DNA from: Planctomycetota bacterium
Lineage (GTDB): Bacteria; Planctomycetota; Planctomycetia; Planctomycetales; Planctomycetaceae
Assembly: GCA_014584345.1 (NCBI GenBank)
Contig: JACTNB010000036.1
Span: 124,001 to 188,000 of the forward strand
DNA length: 64,000 nt
Reading direction: 5' to 3'
In this document: piece after piece, positions 1 through 9,542 of the stretch
Layout of the letters: the number at the start of each line of letters is the position of its first letter
Numbering within the stretch: the first letter of the stretch is position 1
Translations under genes and position numbers: made by a program
Notes under the pieces: generated by a model
Told to the model about the DNA's origin: nothing
The model's input: the letters and a program-made list of their open reading frames with translations, nothing else
Database searches by the model: none

Positions 1-1094
1 AAATCGGGAAGCTTGAAACCGGGGGGCAAGTCAAACTCGACAATATCGATAACCTTGTCGATTTGATCCCGCCAGCTCCAGGGGCGGATCGTCTTTTTCA
101 CGCAAGCCGCAAGTGCTTCAGTGGTCAACCCGCTCGACTTGGGAAGCTTGTAAACCCTCACAACTTTATGCAAATTCGACTGCAGTTTCGTGGTAATGAA
201 CACCGTCTCGTCCCGCACCATCAAGTCCCAATCCCAGGCATGCGTGTAGGAGGACGGAATCCCGTGGAGTTCACCCGAGACATCCAGCATGGTGCCTATC
301 TGGGAGATAGCCGCGCGAATCACTTGTTCGACGGTCATCGAATCATCGAGATAACTTGTGGGAATCGAGCATTGCTCGAAGACTTTCTCGTGTAGTCCTA
401 TCTGAATCTTCTTCTCTTCCAGAATTTCAGGAACGTTCTGAATGGACGTCGCCTGTTCCTCTTTCCCAGGCTCTGCTTCGGGCGAGACAGGCGGTTGAGA
501 CACAGGAGCCGGAGAAATCTCGGGAGCACTGGACTTCACGGGAGTGGCTGGAACAGATTCCACCTCCCTGGTGATTGGCTCGATTGGATAAGGTATCTCT
601 GTCTGCACGGGGGTAGGTGCTACTATGACGGCTGGATCGCTGACAGCCAACGGATTCCCATAGGAAGGAGAGGGCGAAGTCACTGAAAAGCCATAATTCC
701 CGCCGCCTGAAGGCGTTGGGGAAGAAATGGAATTCGGAGGATAGTTCGGGTAGGCATACGTCCCACCCGTCGTTATCGAAATGCCTGGCATTTGCAGGCC
801 CGCCAAAGGACGAGTTCCAGCCGTCTGACCGCTTGGCCAAACGACCGATTCCCCTTCTTTAGCAAGGGATTCGACCATCAGACTGCTCACAACCCGATCC
901 AGCCGGATGCGAATCCCGTGTTCCTGATGAATCCTCGCAAACAATTCGGCCAGCGTAATCGTTTCCGACTGCTCCTCGCCTGCCTGCTTCCATTGAAAGC
1001 GGGATTGGAGCCGTGATTCCAAAGATGCCTGATCTTCCGCACGCGCCAGCGAACATAGACTTAGCATCATTAAGCCGAATAAGACCGTCTTCAC
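1..1094 (-). CDS. Secreted protein of unknown function (C-terminus beyond window)
   Basis: The frame is open from a GTG at 1094 to the window edge, about 364 codons. The GTG is chosen because GGAGGGTG lies just upstream and the next residues form a signal peptide (short positive start, hydrophobic core, A-R-A cleavage site near residue 19). A Pro/Ser/Gly-rich linker spans roughly residues 100-205. A more globular part with a run of short beta-like segments follows to the edge. I recognise no named family. The layout fits a secreted or periplasmic planctomycete protein of the kind that carries a secretin/TonB-short-like N-terminal fold, but that is only a guess. It is divergent from the Pit transporter gene. 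The real C-terminus is not in the window. Confidence 0.75.
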   Translation of the reverse strand, partial: MKTVLFGLMMLSLCSLARAEDQASLESRLQSRFQWKQAGEEQSETITLAELFARIHQEHGIRIRLDRVVSSLMVESLAKEGESVVWPSGQTAGTRPLAGLQMPGISITTGGTYAYPNYPPNSISSPTPSGGGNYGFSVTSPSPSYGNPLAVSDPAVIVAPTPVQTEIPYPIEPITREVESVPATPVKSSAPEISPAPVSQPPVSPEAEPGKEEQATSIQNVPEILEEKKIQIGLHEKVFEQCSIPTSYLDDSMTVEQVIRAAISQIGTMLDVSGELHGIPSSYTHAWDWDLMVRDETVFITTKLQSNLHKVVRVYKLPKSSGLTTEALAACVKKTIRPWSWRDQIDKVIDIVEFDLPPGFKLPD

Positions 1095-1435
1095 GTAGAC
1101 ACCCTCCTTGAATGGTCAACATCACCCAATAAACCGTTTGTTCACAATACTCATCGAAATTCGAGTCTGCAACATTATTACCACAAGAGGGCCAGAAACT
1201 CTTCATTAGGGCGGCGCAGCCGTGTGCTGTCCTGACAGACAAGCCAACCAGGGGCGGCCTGGCGACTCTGCGCTCTATTGATTCCAACAGAACCGATCAC
1301 AGCCCGGGAACGGGGCTTTGCGGGGGCGAATGTCGTCTGATCGGCGGGTTGTGTTAGCTGCTTCACGGTAGCAGGCGTAGACGAACGGGACTATAACTCT
1401 CATGTTAGTTTGAGTATTTGAAGGGAGCAGGGGCG
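1095..1435. other. Divergent intergenic region
   Basis: This 341-base stretch separates the divergent secreted-protein and phosphate-transporter genes, so both promoters must lie here. A TATAACT-like -10 candidate lies at 1392-1398 facing the transporter, but I see no good -35 partner. No convincing small gene, RNA or hairpin was found. Confidence 0.4.
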
Positions 1436-2548
1436 ATGACTTGGTTAATCGTGCTGGCAGTTAGTTTTCTAGCGTACGCGAATGGGGCCAACGATAATTT
1501 CAAGGGAGTGGCTTCGCTGTACGGCAGCGGCATCTTGAGTTATCGCCGGGCGCTGGCGTGGGGGACGTTCTGCACGGGGGCGGGTTCGGTAGCCGCCTTG
1601 TTTCTGGCCCATCTGCTGTTAGTCAAGTTCAGCGGGAAGGGACTGGTCCCCGAGGCCGTTGCGGGATCTCCTGATTTCCTGTTGGCGGTGACGCTGGGAG
1701 CCGGGGGGACCGTGCTGCTCGCGACCAAGACTGGTTTTCCCATTTCCACGACGCATGCGTTGACCGGTGCGATGCTGGGGAGTGGGGGCATGGCGGTCGG
1801 TTCGCAGTTGAATCTGGGATTTCTGGGACGCTCGTTTCTGCTGCCACTGCTGATCAGTCCCCTGCTGGCGGTGTTGCTGGGGAGCAGCCTGTACCTGCTG
1901 TTCCGCTGGTGCCGACTCTCCTGGGGGATCACCAAGGAGTGGTGTATTTGTGTTGGCACGGAACGTCAACTGGTTCCGATCCCACAACCAAGTTCGGTCC
2001 TGGCCCTGCAAATCGAACAGCCTGTCCTGTCCGCCTGCGTGGCCAAGCAAGGCGATTGCGAGGAACGGTACGCGGGGACGGTGTGGGGCTTGAACTGTCA
2101 GCGGCTGATGGATGCCTGTCACATTGTGAGCGCGGGGCTGGTCAGTTTCGCGCGGGGGCTGAACGATACACCGAAGATTGCGGCATTGCTGCTGGTACTG
2201 CCTCTGGCAGCCGTTTGGCAGGGGGTCTTTCTGGTGGGGGCGGGCATGGCAATTGGGGGGCTGATATCCGCCCGACGGGTTGCGGAGACGATGAGCCATC
2301 GCATCACCGGCATGAATCATGGGCAGGGATTTTCCGCGAATTTAGGCACCAGTCTGCTGGTGCTGCTGGCCAGCCTGGGAGGAATGCCCGTTTCGACGAC
2401 GCATGTGTCGGTGGGGGCTTTATGCGGGATTGGGCTGGTGAACCGGCAGGCGGACTTGTCCGTCATTCGCAATATTGTGTTGTCGTGGGTGGTGACGTTG
2501 CCCTGCGCGGCGGCGCTGGGCGCGACGGTATTCTGGCTGCTGGCTTGA
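1436..2548 (+). CDS. Inorganic phosphate transporter, Pit family
   Basis: This is a 370-residue, very hydrophobic integral membrane protein that carries both inverted-repeat signatures of the Pit/PHO4 family. They are GANDNFKG near residues 17-24 and RGLNDTPKIA near residue 239. The family moves phosphate (as a metal-phosphate complex with H+, or with Na+) across the inner membrane. The hydrophilic loop between the halves, about residues 170-225, is short. A TTG at 1418 is also open, but ATG 1436 is preferred because AAGGGAG lies 8 bases before it. There is no PhoU-like gene beside it. Substrate and coupling ion are inferred from the family. Confidence 0.9.
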   Translation: MTWLIVLAVSFLAYANGANDNFKGVASLYGSGILSYRRALAWGTFCTGAGSVAALFLAHLLLVKFSGKGLVPEAVAGSPDFLLAVTLGAGGTVLLATKTGFPISTTHALTGAMLGSGGMAVGSQLNLGFLGRSFLLPLLISPLLAVLLGSSLYLLFRWCRLSWGITKEWCICVGTERQLVPIPQPSSVLALQIEQPVLSACVAKQGDCEERYAGTVWGLNCQRLMDACHIVSAGLVSFARGLNDTPKIAALLLVLPLAAVWQGVFLVGAGMAIGGLISARRVAETMSHRITGMNHGQGFSANLGTSLLVLLASLGGMPVSTTHVSVGALCGIGLVNRQADLSVIRNIVLSWVVTLPCAAALGATVFWLLA

Positions 2549-2570
2549 AGCGAAATATCCGCAGGATGCA

Positions 2571-2948
2571 TTAGAAGGTCGCGCTGCCTGGTCGAATGCG
2601 TTCGTACTCCGCCAGAAGCTGTTCCCAACTCGGGTTTTGCCCCTGCTCGTGGGCCGTGCGCAAGGCCCGGATCAGGAACTCCAGATCGACATCGCGCGAC
2701 AGGGCCTGTTCAATATCGGCCATCGACGTGCGGATGCCAGACTGCGCTGCCAGCACTTGCCAGCGGACGATCTCGCGATAGGGGGCCCCTTTCAGTTTGA
2801 GCCTCAGCAGTTCCGTCATTAAGACCGGAGCGCCGGCAAGCAGCCCTTGCAGCCAGAGCTGAAATACCGACGCCATCTGAAACAGAAAAAAAAGCGTTGC
2901 CAGGCTGACCAGGGTTGCCAGCAACACAATCCACGCATTAAAGGGCAT
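2571..2948 (-). CDS. Short membrane protein resembling the N-terminal part of flotillin-like FloA
   Basis: The protein has 125 residues. An N-terminal transmembrane segment (about residues 4-27) is followed by LWLQGLLAGAPV and a helical part with the spacing IVRWQVLAAQSGI..DIEQAL..DVDLEFLIRALRTA. This pattern matches the segment just after the membrane anchor in bacterial FloA/YqfA, which normally has about 330 residues. The SPFH and C-terminal parts are missing here, with no trace downstream. FloA-type proteins scaffold membrane microdomains. Whether this short form does so is unknown. It converges on the Pit gene (22-base gap) and is divergent from the GTPase gene. The ATG at 2948 starts the membrane segment; upstream in-frame sequence looks non-coding. 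Confidence 0.6.
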   Translation of the reverse strand: MPFNAWIVLLATLVSLATLFFLFQMASVFQLWLQGLLAGAPVLMTELLRLKLKGAPYREIVRWQVLAAQSGIRTSMADIEQALSRDVDLEFLIRALRTAHEQGQNPSWEQLLAEYERIRPGSATF

Positions 2949-3255
2949 TTCTTCGGCCTGTCGGGGAGGCAATGGGCTATGGGCAGAGCAAACCACGGCA
3001 GCGTTCTGGCGGCAGTTCGGCGGTCCCCGGGAGGCTTCCGCGAATTTCCGCCATCGACCAGAACTTCTTTTAGCAGGCGGAACGCGAAAAGGGAATGGGA
3101 ATGTCGAACGGAAACCGAGGGCTTCGAGACACTTCGCCGGAAATCGCCCCGTGACTTCGCCCGTTCCATTCGCTAGGATGCATCCCCGGAACCTGCACGT
3201 GCCTGAAACCGGTGCGGGCTGATTTTTCCTATTGCCTGGGATCGGATGTGCGTGC
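2949..3255. other. Divergent intergenic region
   Basis: This region of 307 bases lies between the FloA-like gene and the GTPase gene and must hold both promoters. I could not pick a convincing -35/-10 pair, and saw no repeat or RNA-like hairpin. Open frames running through it on both strands look like noise. Confidence 0.35.
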
Positions 3256-5079
3256 ATGCGACAAGCGGACTTAAGTCAACTCGAGTTGTTGAGCCGGATC
3301 GACCGTCTGATCGAGCGCTGCGACGCCTGGCCCTCGTCGGCTTCCGCCTGGGAACCCGCCCGGCAGGCGCGACTGTTTCTGCAGCGGGTCCTCCCCCGGG
3401 TGCGCAGCGTGCGCGAGCGATTGGAAATGCCGCTGGTGGTGGCGATGTTCGGCGGGACGGGAACGGGAAAAAGCACGCTGGTGAACGCGCTGCTGGGCCG
3501 CGAGGTGACCCGTTCCGGGCGGCAGCGGCCCACCACGTTGCAACCTCAACTGCTGGTGCATCCCCAAATGAACCTCGAGTTGCTGCAACTGCCGCTCGAG
3601 GACTGCGAAATTCAGTGCCACGATCTGCCGTTGCTGGAAGACCTGGTGATTGTCGATTGTCCCGATCCCGATACCACCGAACAGGCGGACTTCGCCAGCA
3701 ATCTCGAGCGGCTCCGGCGGTTTCTGCCCCACTGCGACGTGTTGATCTACACCTCGACCCAACAGAAGTATCGCTCCGCGAACGTACAGCGGGAACTCCG
3801 CGATGCCGCCGCCGGTTGCAAGCTGGTTTTCGTGCAAACCCATGCCGACCGCGACATCGATATCCGTGACGATTGGCGGCAACATCTGAGCCGCGAATAT
3901 GAAATCCCCGAATTATTCTTCGTCGATTCGGTGGGAGGATTGCAACAGGAACTGGCGGGACAACCAAACTCGGGGGAACTGGCGCGCCTGCGCCAGTTTC
4001 TCCTGCAGCAGCTTGCCAGTTCGCAGCGAGGGAGCATCCGCCGAGAGAACGTGCTCGATCTGCTCTATGCCTCCCTGATTCGCATCGAGGCGCAACTGCG
4101 GGAGAAACTCCCCGCGGTGCGACAAGTGCAGGCCGAACTGGAAGGGAAAACCCGGGAGTTGCAAACCCGCCTGTCCGGGAAATTGCAGGAGGATCTGCTC
4201 TCGGCTCGGCAGTTATGGGAACGCCGACTCATCGAAGCGGTTGTGAAACGTTGGGGAAGTTCCCCCTTTTCCTGGTTGCTGCGAGTGCATGGCGGGTTGG
4301 GAGCGCTGCTGGGCTCCCTGGGACTCCTGCGAGCCCGGACGACGGCCCAGGTCGCGCTGCTCGGGGTGTCGCAGGGCATGCGGCTGTGGCGAGAGCACCA
4401 GAGGGAACAGGACTTTCACCTGTTGATTGATCAGCTCGACGAACTGAACATCACCGAACAGGATCTGACCGGTCAATGGCTGGTGCTTGGCGGATACGCC
4501 CGCACGGCGGGATTTGATGTAACGGGCCTGGGGCCGGCGCGGCCGGATCGAACTCAGCCCGCGGCGGGTACTTCGTTCCAGGAGGAATTCTTTCAGGATG
4601 CGCGCAGGGAAGTAAATCTGGCGGTCGAACGATTGGCGGTCCGCAATTCGGGGCCGATCATCCGGGCCTGCTACGATCTGCTGTTTCTGGTATTTCCGGG
4701 GTTCCTGTTGTATCGCATAGGCAAAAACTTTTTCTGGGATTCGCTATTTCAACAGGCAAGTATCCTGTCCGCCGATTTTTATCTGCCCGCGGGGATCTTT
4801 CTACTGCTGTGGTGCGGGCTGTTCCTGTTGCTATTCACACGTCGCCTGAATCGAGGTTTGCGCCGCGAAGTGAAACAGCTGGTGGAACGCCTGCTGGCAC
4901 GCAAGTTTCGTCACGATTTGTTTCCCGAACTCCGCGCTCAAACCGACCTCGCCGGGCAACAATATGCCAGCCTGGAGGAATTGATCGAAGAGTGCCACGC
5001 CTTGCGTCTGGAACCCGCCACGCACTCGGCCCTGGGAGCGCCGCGTCGCATGGATTCCCTGGCGGCAGAACCCGCCTGA
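3256..5079 (+). CDS. Dynamin-like / Era-type membrane GTPase
   Basis: The product has 607 residues. The P-loop GGTGTGKST lies at residues 66-74 and a switch I threonine is likely at RPTT (91-94). The G3 box reads VDCPDPD, so the usual DxxG glycine is not obvious, and the G4-like element is THAD. A long helical middle (about 265-330, coiled-coil-like) follows. Two hydrophobic segments near 470-500 and 515-540 precede a basic C-terminal helix. The layout (GTPase head, helical stalk, paired membrane segments) is that of bacterial dynamin-like or YfjP-like GTPases that act at the inner membrane. A TTG at 3232 is open, but ATG 3256 fits better. The cellular role is not evident from the neighbours. 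Confidence 0.75.
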   Translation: MRQADLSQLELLSRIDRLIERCDAWPSSASAWEPARQARLFLQRVLPRVRSVRERLEMPLVVAMFGGTGTGKSTLVNALLGREVTRSGRQRPTTLQPQLLVHPQMNLELLQLPLEDCEIQCHDLPLLEDLVIVDCPDPDTTEQADFASNLERLRRFLPHCDVLIYTSTQQKYRSANVQRELRDAAAGCKLVFVQTHADRDIDIRDDWRQHLSREYEIPELFFVDSVGGLQQELAGQPNSGELARLRQFLLQQLASSQRGSIRRENVLDLLYASLIRIEAQLREKLPAVRQVQAELEGKTRELQTRLSGKLQEDLLSARQLWERRLIEAVVKRWGSSPFSWLLRVHGGLGALLGSLGLLRARTTAQVALLGVSQGMRLWREHQREQDFHLLIDQLDELNITEQDLTGQWLVLGGYARTAGFDVTGLGPARPDRTQPAAGTSFQEEFFQDARREVNLAVERLAVRNSGPIIRACYDLLFLVFPGFLLYRIGKNFFWDSLFQQASILSADFYLPAGIFLLLWCGLFLLLFTRRLNRGLRREVKQLVERLLARKFRHDLFPELRAQTDLAGQQYASLEELIEECHALRLEPATHSALGAPRRMDSLAAEPA

Positions 5080-5272
5080 CCAGACGGGCTTCCCGCCGAA
5101 AATTAGGCGCGCGGCTCGTGCTGACCGGAGTCCACTTAAGCGGAACACCACGCGAAGCAGGCGAGAAGCCAAGGATACCTCCAGTACATCGAGGATTCTC
5201 GTCACCTGGGGGTTTCACCGGCAAAGCCCGCGGCACACAAACCGAAAATGAAACCGTGACGGACCACTGGAT

Positions 5273-7171
5273 TCATACGTCGGTTTCACGTGTCGTTTCC
5301 GCCTGGGGTGTCGCCGGGACGGCCAGATCGGCGGAGGAGACGGAATCGGTTTTGCCCGAGCCGAGATCGGGGACGAGGGCGATCACGGTTTCGCCAGGCA
5401 GGGGGGGAGGTGCTTTTTCGTCGGTACAGATGCGGAGTCGGCGATTTTCGCCGATCACAAACAAGAGAATCGCTTCGTCGCCATATTTTTCGCGATAGGC
5501 CGGATAGGGGAATTCCGTGGTCAGCCGGCTCGCCTTGACGGTAAAACCTTCATCCTCCATCAGATCCCGCAGGCGTGCGTGTGTCGTTCCTCCCGAGAAA
5601 ACATACCGGGCCCGCTTCGATTCTCGGGAGAGAGCTTCCCGCTGTTTTTCGGGCACGTTCGGCTTGAACTGATACAGTTCGGCCCGATCAAACACTTCCT
5701 GGAATTCCAGTGCGGCCAGCGTATTGACCTGATCGTTGGGCGTCAGGGCGATGAATCGTCCCAGGCCCGCCAGATCGAGCTGATCGCGCGCGTATTCCGC
5801 CAGCACGCTGGCGTTCGCGGTGGAGAGCCCCTGCATGCGCGCGGCGGCAATGTTGCTGTAGTTGGTATCGACCAGCAGCGTCCGGAAGCCTTCCTTCCGC
5901 AAGACCACGGCAATCTCCCGAACAAAACGATCAGCCCCCGCAAATAGAATTCCCTGCGGGTTCTGCTCGGAAATTCCCAGGGACCGCGCCAACGGCCCCG
6001 CAGTCAGGCTATAAAAGGAAACCGTGCCCACGATCACCAGGAATGTGAGGGGGACCAGTTTTTCAACCTCGGTCAGCACACTGGCGTCAATCGCCAGGTC
6101 GGACGTGGCCAAATGCGAGAATTCGAGCGCAAACACACTCGAAACGGCGGCTGCCACGATGCCTCGCGGGGCCAGAAACGAAAGAAAGATCCGTTCGTTC
6201 CGCTTCAAATTCGTCCCCCGCGTGGAGAGCAGCACCGACAACGGGCGGATCAGGAAGATCAACAGCAGCAGAAACAAGCCCCCCTGCCAGCCGAGTTCCA
6301 GCAGTTCCAGAAACTGGTAGCGGGACGCCAGCAGTATGAACAACACCGAAATCAGCAGAACCCCCAGGTTCTCCTTGAATTCCACCAGATGCGAGATTGA
6401 AACACTTTTCTGATTCGCCAGAATAATTCCGAGGACCGTCACCGTGGCCAGGCCCGCCTCGGCTTGGATCAGGTTCGAAAGCGTGTAATTGGCCAGCACC
6501 GCAGCCAGCAGGACCGAGCTTTGCAGATAGTCGGGCACCAGATGCCGCTTGAAAGCCTGGATCAAAGCCGTGGCGGTGGCAAATCCCAACACCCCCGCAA
6601 TGCCCACCGTTGCAAGCAGGCTGTAGACCACTTCGATTGCCGCCTGGGTCATGCTGCTGGAGGTGACAACCACCGATACCAGCACGGCCAGCAAGGCGCC
6701 GATCGGGTCGATGACAATCCCTTCCCACTGCGCCACCGAACTGACCGCCGGATTGGGACGCACATGCCTCAACAAGGGCCCGATCACCGTTGGTCCCGTC
6801 ACGGTGTAAATCGCCCCCGCCAGAGCCGCCAGTTCCCAACTGGAAAAGATCAGGCGAGCCGCCAGTGTCCCCAAAACCCAGGTAATCAGGCAACCGATCG
6901 TCACCAGGCGGATCAACGAACTCGACGTGGTTTTCAGATCGCGCAGCTTTAAGCTCAAACCGCCATCGAACAGGATGATTGCCACCGACAAGGAAACCAC
7001 GGGGAACAGCAGCGAATCATCGATGATGCGGGTCGGATCGACCCATAGGTTCGTCGCAAAGCCAAAGCCCAGCAGCAACAGAATGGCGGGCAGCTTCATC
7101 CGCCAGGCCAGCCACTGCGCGGCGATTCCCAGCACAAATAATTCCGTTAAATACAGCAACGGTGATTGCAC
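5273..7171 (-). CDS. CPA1-type Na+/H+ antiporter with C-terminal TrkA-N domain
   Basis: The product has 632 residues. About 12 hydrophobic segments fill residues 1-395, with the NhaP/NhaK-type signatures LFDGGLSLKL (near 70) and TGPTVIGPLLR (near 125). A Rossmann-type TrkA-N (RCK) domain begins near residue 405 at GILFAGADRF, followed by a RCK-C-like tail. Such proteins exchange Na+ or K+ for H+ across the inner membrane, and the RCK domain senses nucleotide. The start is GTG 7171, with AGAGGA about 6 bases upstream. The C-terminal 30 residues are low complexity. It converges on the GTPase gene. Ion choice cannot be told from sequence. Confidence 0.88.
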   Translation of the reverse strand: MQSPLLYLTELFVLGIAAQWLAWRMKLPAILLLLGFGFATNLWVDPTRIIDDSLLFPVVSLSVAIILFDGGLSLKLRDLKTTSSSLIRLVTIGCLITWVLGTLAARLIFSSWELAALAGAIYTVTGPTVIGPLLRHVRPNPAVSSVAQWEGIVIDPIGALLAVLVSVVVTSSSMTQAAIEVVYSLLATVGIAGVLGFATATALIQAFKRHLVPDYLQSSVLLAAVLANYTLSNLIQAEAGLATVTVLGIILANQKSVSISHLVEFKENLGVLLISVLFILLASRYQFLELLELGWQGGLFLLLLIFLIRPLSVLLSTRGTNLKRNERIFLSFLAPRGIVAAAVSSVFALEFSHLATSDLAIDASVLTEVEKLVPLTFLVIVGTVSFYSLTAGPLARSLGISEQNPQGILFAGADRFVREIAVVLRKEGFRTLLVDTNYSNIAAARMQGLSTANASVLAEYARDQLDLAGLGRFIALTPNDQVNTLAALEFQEVFDRAELYQFKPNVPEKQREALSRESKRARYVFSGGTTHARLRDLMEDEGFTVKASRLTTEFPYPAYREKYGDEAILLFVIGENRRLRICTDEKAPPPLPGETVIALVPDLGSGKTDSVSSADLAVPATPQAETTRETDV

Positions 7172-7245
7172 GTCGGTCCTCTGTGGAAATGGTGACGGCT
7201 GTCGTCGGGACTTGTAGACAGTATTTTTTTTGGCAGTTCTTGCTC

Positions 7246-7251
7246 TATAAT
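7246..7251 (+). promoter_or_regulatory. Consensus -10 box TATAAT
   Basis: A perfect TATAAT lies in the short divergent gap between the antiporter gene and the next rightward gene. No clear -35 sits 16-18 bases upstream; a T-run is there instead. If used, transcription would start near 7258, which supports the downstream ATG at 7396 as the start of the next gene. Confidence 0.4.
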
Positions 7252-7395
7252 GACATCATGGGAATCCCGCCAGAGCAAACTGGGCGGAAGACTTGGCTCG
7301 CCCCCGTTGCCGCGAGGGATTCCGAGCGTTGCTTGGGCGTATCGGCTGCCGCCCGGCGGAATTTACGACAGGAGCCCCTCTCCGCGGGGATTGCG

Positions 7396-7923
7396 ATGCA
7401 AGAATTGTTACTTCGAGAAAGTTCTGCCCCGGAACCGACGGGGCCCTTGTTGCGGTTAACGCCGGATCACGCGCGACCGGCGCTGGTCCTGCTGGTCTCC
7501 CTGCCGCTGCTGTGGTTCGGGTTCAAGGTGATTGAATCGGGTAATCCCGAAGGCTGGTTCCTGGTCGTGTTGTTCAGCCTTTCCGCGCTCTCTTCGCTGC
7601 TCATCCTGCTCCCTGGTTCCTCTTTTGTGCAGATCGATGCGGAGACCCTGACCATTGCGTCCTGCTTTCGAAAACGCGTTTATCGCTGGGACCAGATCGA
7701 ACGCATGGGAATTTTTCAAATTGGGCTGATCCGCAGGGTGGGGCTCGATCTCAATTCCCGCTACTCCGGTCCGGAACGGGTTCCCAACTTCAACAAGCCC
7801 GCCAGCGGTTACCATGTGGCACTCCCCGCCATGGCGGGCATGCAACTGGAAGACCTTCTCGATCTCATGCAACAATGTCATGCCCTCCGAGGCAAGCCTC
7901 CCCTCCCTCGCGGGCGCGGCTAG
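7396..7923 (+). CDS. Small membrane protein with PH-like (bPH) domain
   Basis: The protein has 175 residues. A short hydrophilic start is followed by two hydrophobic segments (about 27-47 and 56-75). A soluble domain then begins FVQIDAETLTIASCFRKRVYRWDQIERMGIF, the strand pattern of bacterial PH-like domains in small membrane proteins. The family's function is unknown. The frame is open further upstream (an ATG at 7258), but that extension is low complexity and lies over the likely transcription start, so ATG 7396 is chosen. There is no link to its neighbours beyond being divergent from the antiporter. Confidence 0.6.
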   Translation: MQELLLRESSAPEPTGPLLRLTPDHARPALVLLVSLPLLWFGFKVIESGNPEGWFLVVLFSLSALSSLLILLPGSSFVQIDAETLTIASCFRKRVYRWDQIERMGIFQIGLIRRVGLDLNSRYSGPERVPNFNKPASGYHVALPAMAGMQLEDLLDLMQQCHALRGKPPLPRGRG

Positions 7924-8392
7924 TTTTACGGGCGGCATGCTCTCGCTGCTGGCTCGACATGGGCTTGGCACCCGGCGCAACATATTGTGCCCGAAACACG
8001 CGTGGATGCCACATATATGGAATTCGCAGCGTACCGTACGAAAATTCCAGCCTCGCGGCTTACCTTACGGAAAAAGGCAGCTCCTCCGGGGAGCGGGCCC
8101 ATTGTAAAAAGCACAATCCGAATTGCGAAAACGCCAATATCTGGTGAAATTGGGGGCTCCCGGGGGGGGCTGCAATTCCTCTTGCCCATTTTGCGAAAAA
8201 AATGCTATACGAGTGCCTTAAAGTCCTACACGACTCGTTTTCAGGGCTTTTTTACGAGAATTGCACGTCTGTTTACGGTCGCTGGAGTGGGAATGGGATT
8301 CCTTCCTCTGTAGTCCGTTGAGGAGTTATCGACCGGGTAACTCGCCAGAGAATCCTTCAGACATAGAACTGGACAGCTCAAGGATGGGCTTC
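7924..8392. other. Intergenic region upstream of lpxD
   Basis: This stretch of 469 bases has no gene I can support. Short frames on both strands have no ribosome site or family likeness. It contains the promoter candidate listed separately at 8182-8211 and ends in the lpxD ribosome site. Confidence 0.5.
8182..8211 (+). promoter_or_regulatory. Candidate sigma70-type promoter for lpxD
   Basis: TTGCCC at 8182-8187 and TATACG at 8206-8211 are 18 bases apart, in an AT-rich patch inside a GC-rich gap. This would leave an untranslated leader of about 175 bases before lpxD. Confidence 0.4.
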
Positions 8393-9487
8393 ATGCCAGA
8401 AATTAGCACACTTACCGCAGCCCAAATCGCCGACATGGTTTCGGGGGAACTCCAAGGAAATCCCTCCGCCATTGTCCGAGATGTTTCGTCGGTTGCGCAG
8501 TCTCGGCCCGAGACGCTCTGTTTTCTTTCCGATGTCCGCGAGCTAAAGCAACTCGAGCAGAGTTCGGCCTCGGTGGTCCTGTTGCCCACGGGGTGTACTT
8601 GCGCGGGAATAAAAACGGCCATCGCGGCCACGATTGCCGTGGCGGATCCATTCGCGGCATTTATGCAGATCATTCCCCATTTTCGCCAGATCAGAAATCA
8701 TGTGGCGGAGGGGATTGCGCCGACGGCGATCATCGACCCCACGGCTCAACTGGGCAGTGGCGTGAGCGTGGGGCATTACGCTCGCATAGGGGCGGGTTGT
8801 CAAATTGGTCCGGGTTGTCGAATTCACTCGGGTGTCAGCATCGCCGAGGACGTGGTGCTGGGCCGGAATGTAATATTGTATCCGGGCGTGGTGCTCTATG
8901 CGGGCTGTCGCCTGGGAGATCGTGTGATCGTACATGCGAACGCGGTCTTGGGGGCGGATGGTTTTGGGTATCGCTTTCAGTCGGGAGAATTCCGCAAATT
9001 GCCCCATTATGGCCGCGTGGTTCTCGAAGACGACGTGGAAATTGGAGCCAGTACCACCATCGATCGCGGCATGATCGAGGATACGGTGATCGGTCGCGGG
9101 ACGAAGATCGACAACCAGGTGATGATCGGACACAACTGCCAGGTGGGACAGCACAATATTATTGTCTCGCAGGTCGGGTTGGCGGGATCCGTGACGACTG
9201 GGGATTATTGTCGCTTCGGAGGCCAGGTTGGCATAGCGGACCATGTCCAGATTGGAGCCAAAAGTTCGCTGGTGGCGCAGGCCGGGGTCTTTCGGGATAT
9301 CCCCGCGGGAGAGACCATGGGAGGTTCGCCGGCGGTTCCGATGAGCGAACAGAAGAAAATTGCCCTGGCCACGATGAAGCTGCCCGAATTGCGGCAGACG
9401 GTTCGGCAATTGCAGAAACAACTCGAACAGCTGGAAGCACGCGTATGCTCCCCGACACCTGGCGCGGCCGAGAAACAGGCCGCTTGA
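8393..9487 (+). CDS. lpxD: UDP-3-O-(3-hydroxyacyl)glucosamine N-acyltransferase LpxD
   Basis: The product has 364 residues. The N-terminal uridine-binding domain (about 1-105) is followed by a left-handed beta helix of hexapeptide repeats (about 110-300: IDPTAQLGSGVSVG, ARIGAGCQIGPGCRIHSGV and so on) with the conserved block GFGYR and HNCQVG carrying the catalytic histidine. A C-terminal helix holds a short coiled coil. LpxD adds the second acyl chain in lipid A synthesis in the cytoplasm. ATG 8393 is chosen over 8384 because AAGGA lies 8 bases before it. The gene is followed 55 bases later by lpxI, the next-but-one pathway step, so the two probably form one transcript. Confidence 0.93.
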   Translation: MPEISTLTAAQIADMVSGELQGNPSAIVRDVSSVAQSRPETLCFLSDVRELKQLEQSSASVVLLPTGCTCAGIKTAIAATIAVADPFAAFMQIIPHFRQIRNHVAEGIAPTAIIDPTAQLGSGVSVGHYARIGAGCQIGPGCRIHSGVSIAEDVVLGRNVILYPGVVLYAGCRLGDRVIVHANAVLGADGFGYRFQSGEFRKLPHYGRVVLEDDVEIGASTTIDRGMIEDTVIGRGTKIDNQVMIGHNCQVGQHNIIVSQVGLAGSVTTGDYCRFGGQVGIADHVQIGAKSSLVAQAGVFRDIPAGETMGGSPAVPMSEQKKIALATMKLPELRQTVRQLQKQLEQLEARVCSPTPGAAEKQAA

Positions 9488-9542
9488 AAGGAAGAATCCC
9501 AATCCCACGAATCGGGATTCACTTTCGCATTCAATCCCTATC

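Noticed and set aside
7258..7395. Longer start for the PH-like membrane protein at ATG 7258
   Set aside because: The ATG lies on the expected transcription start after TATAAT, and the added residues are low complexity.
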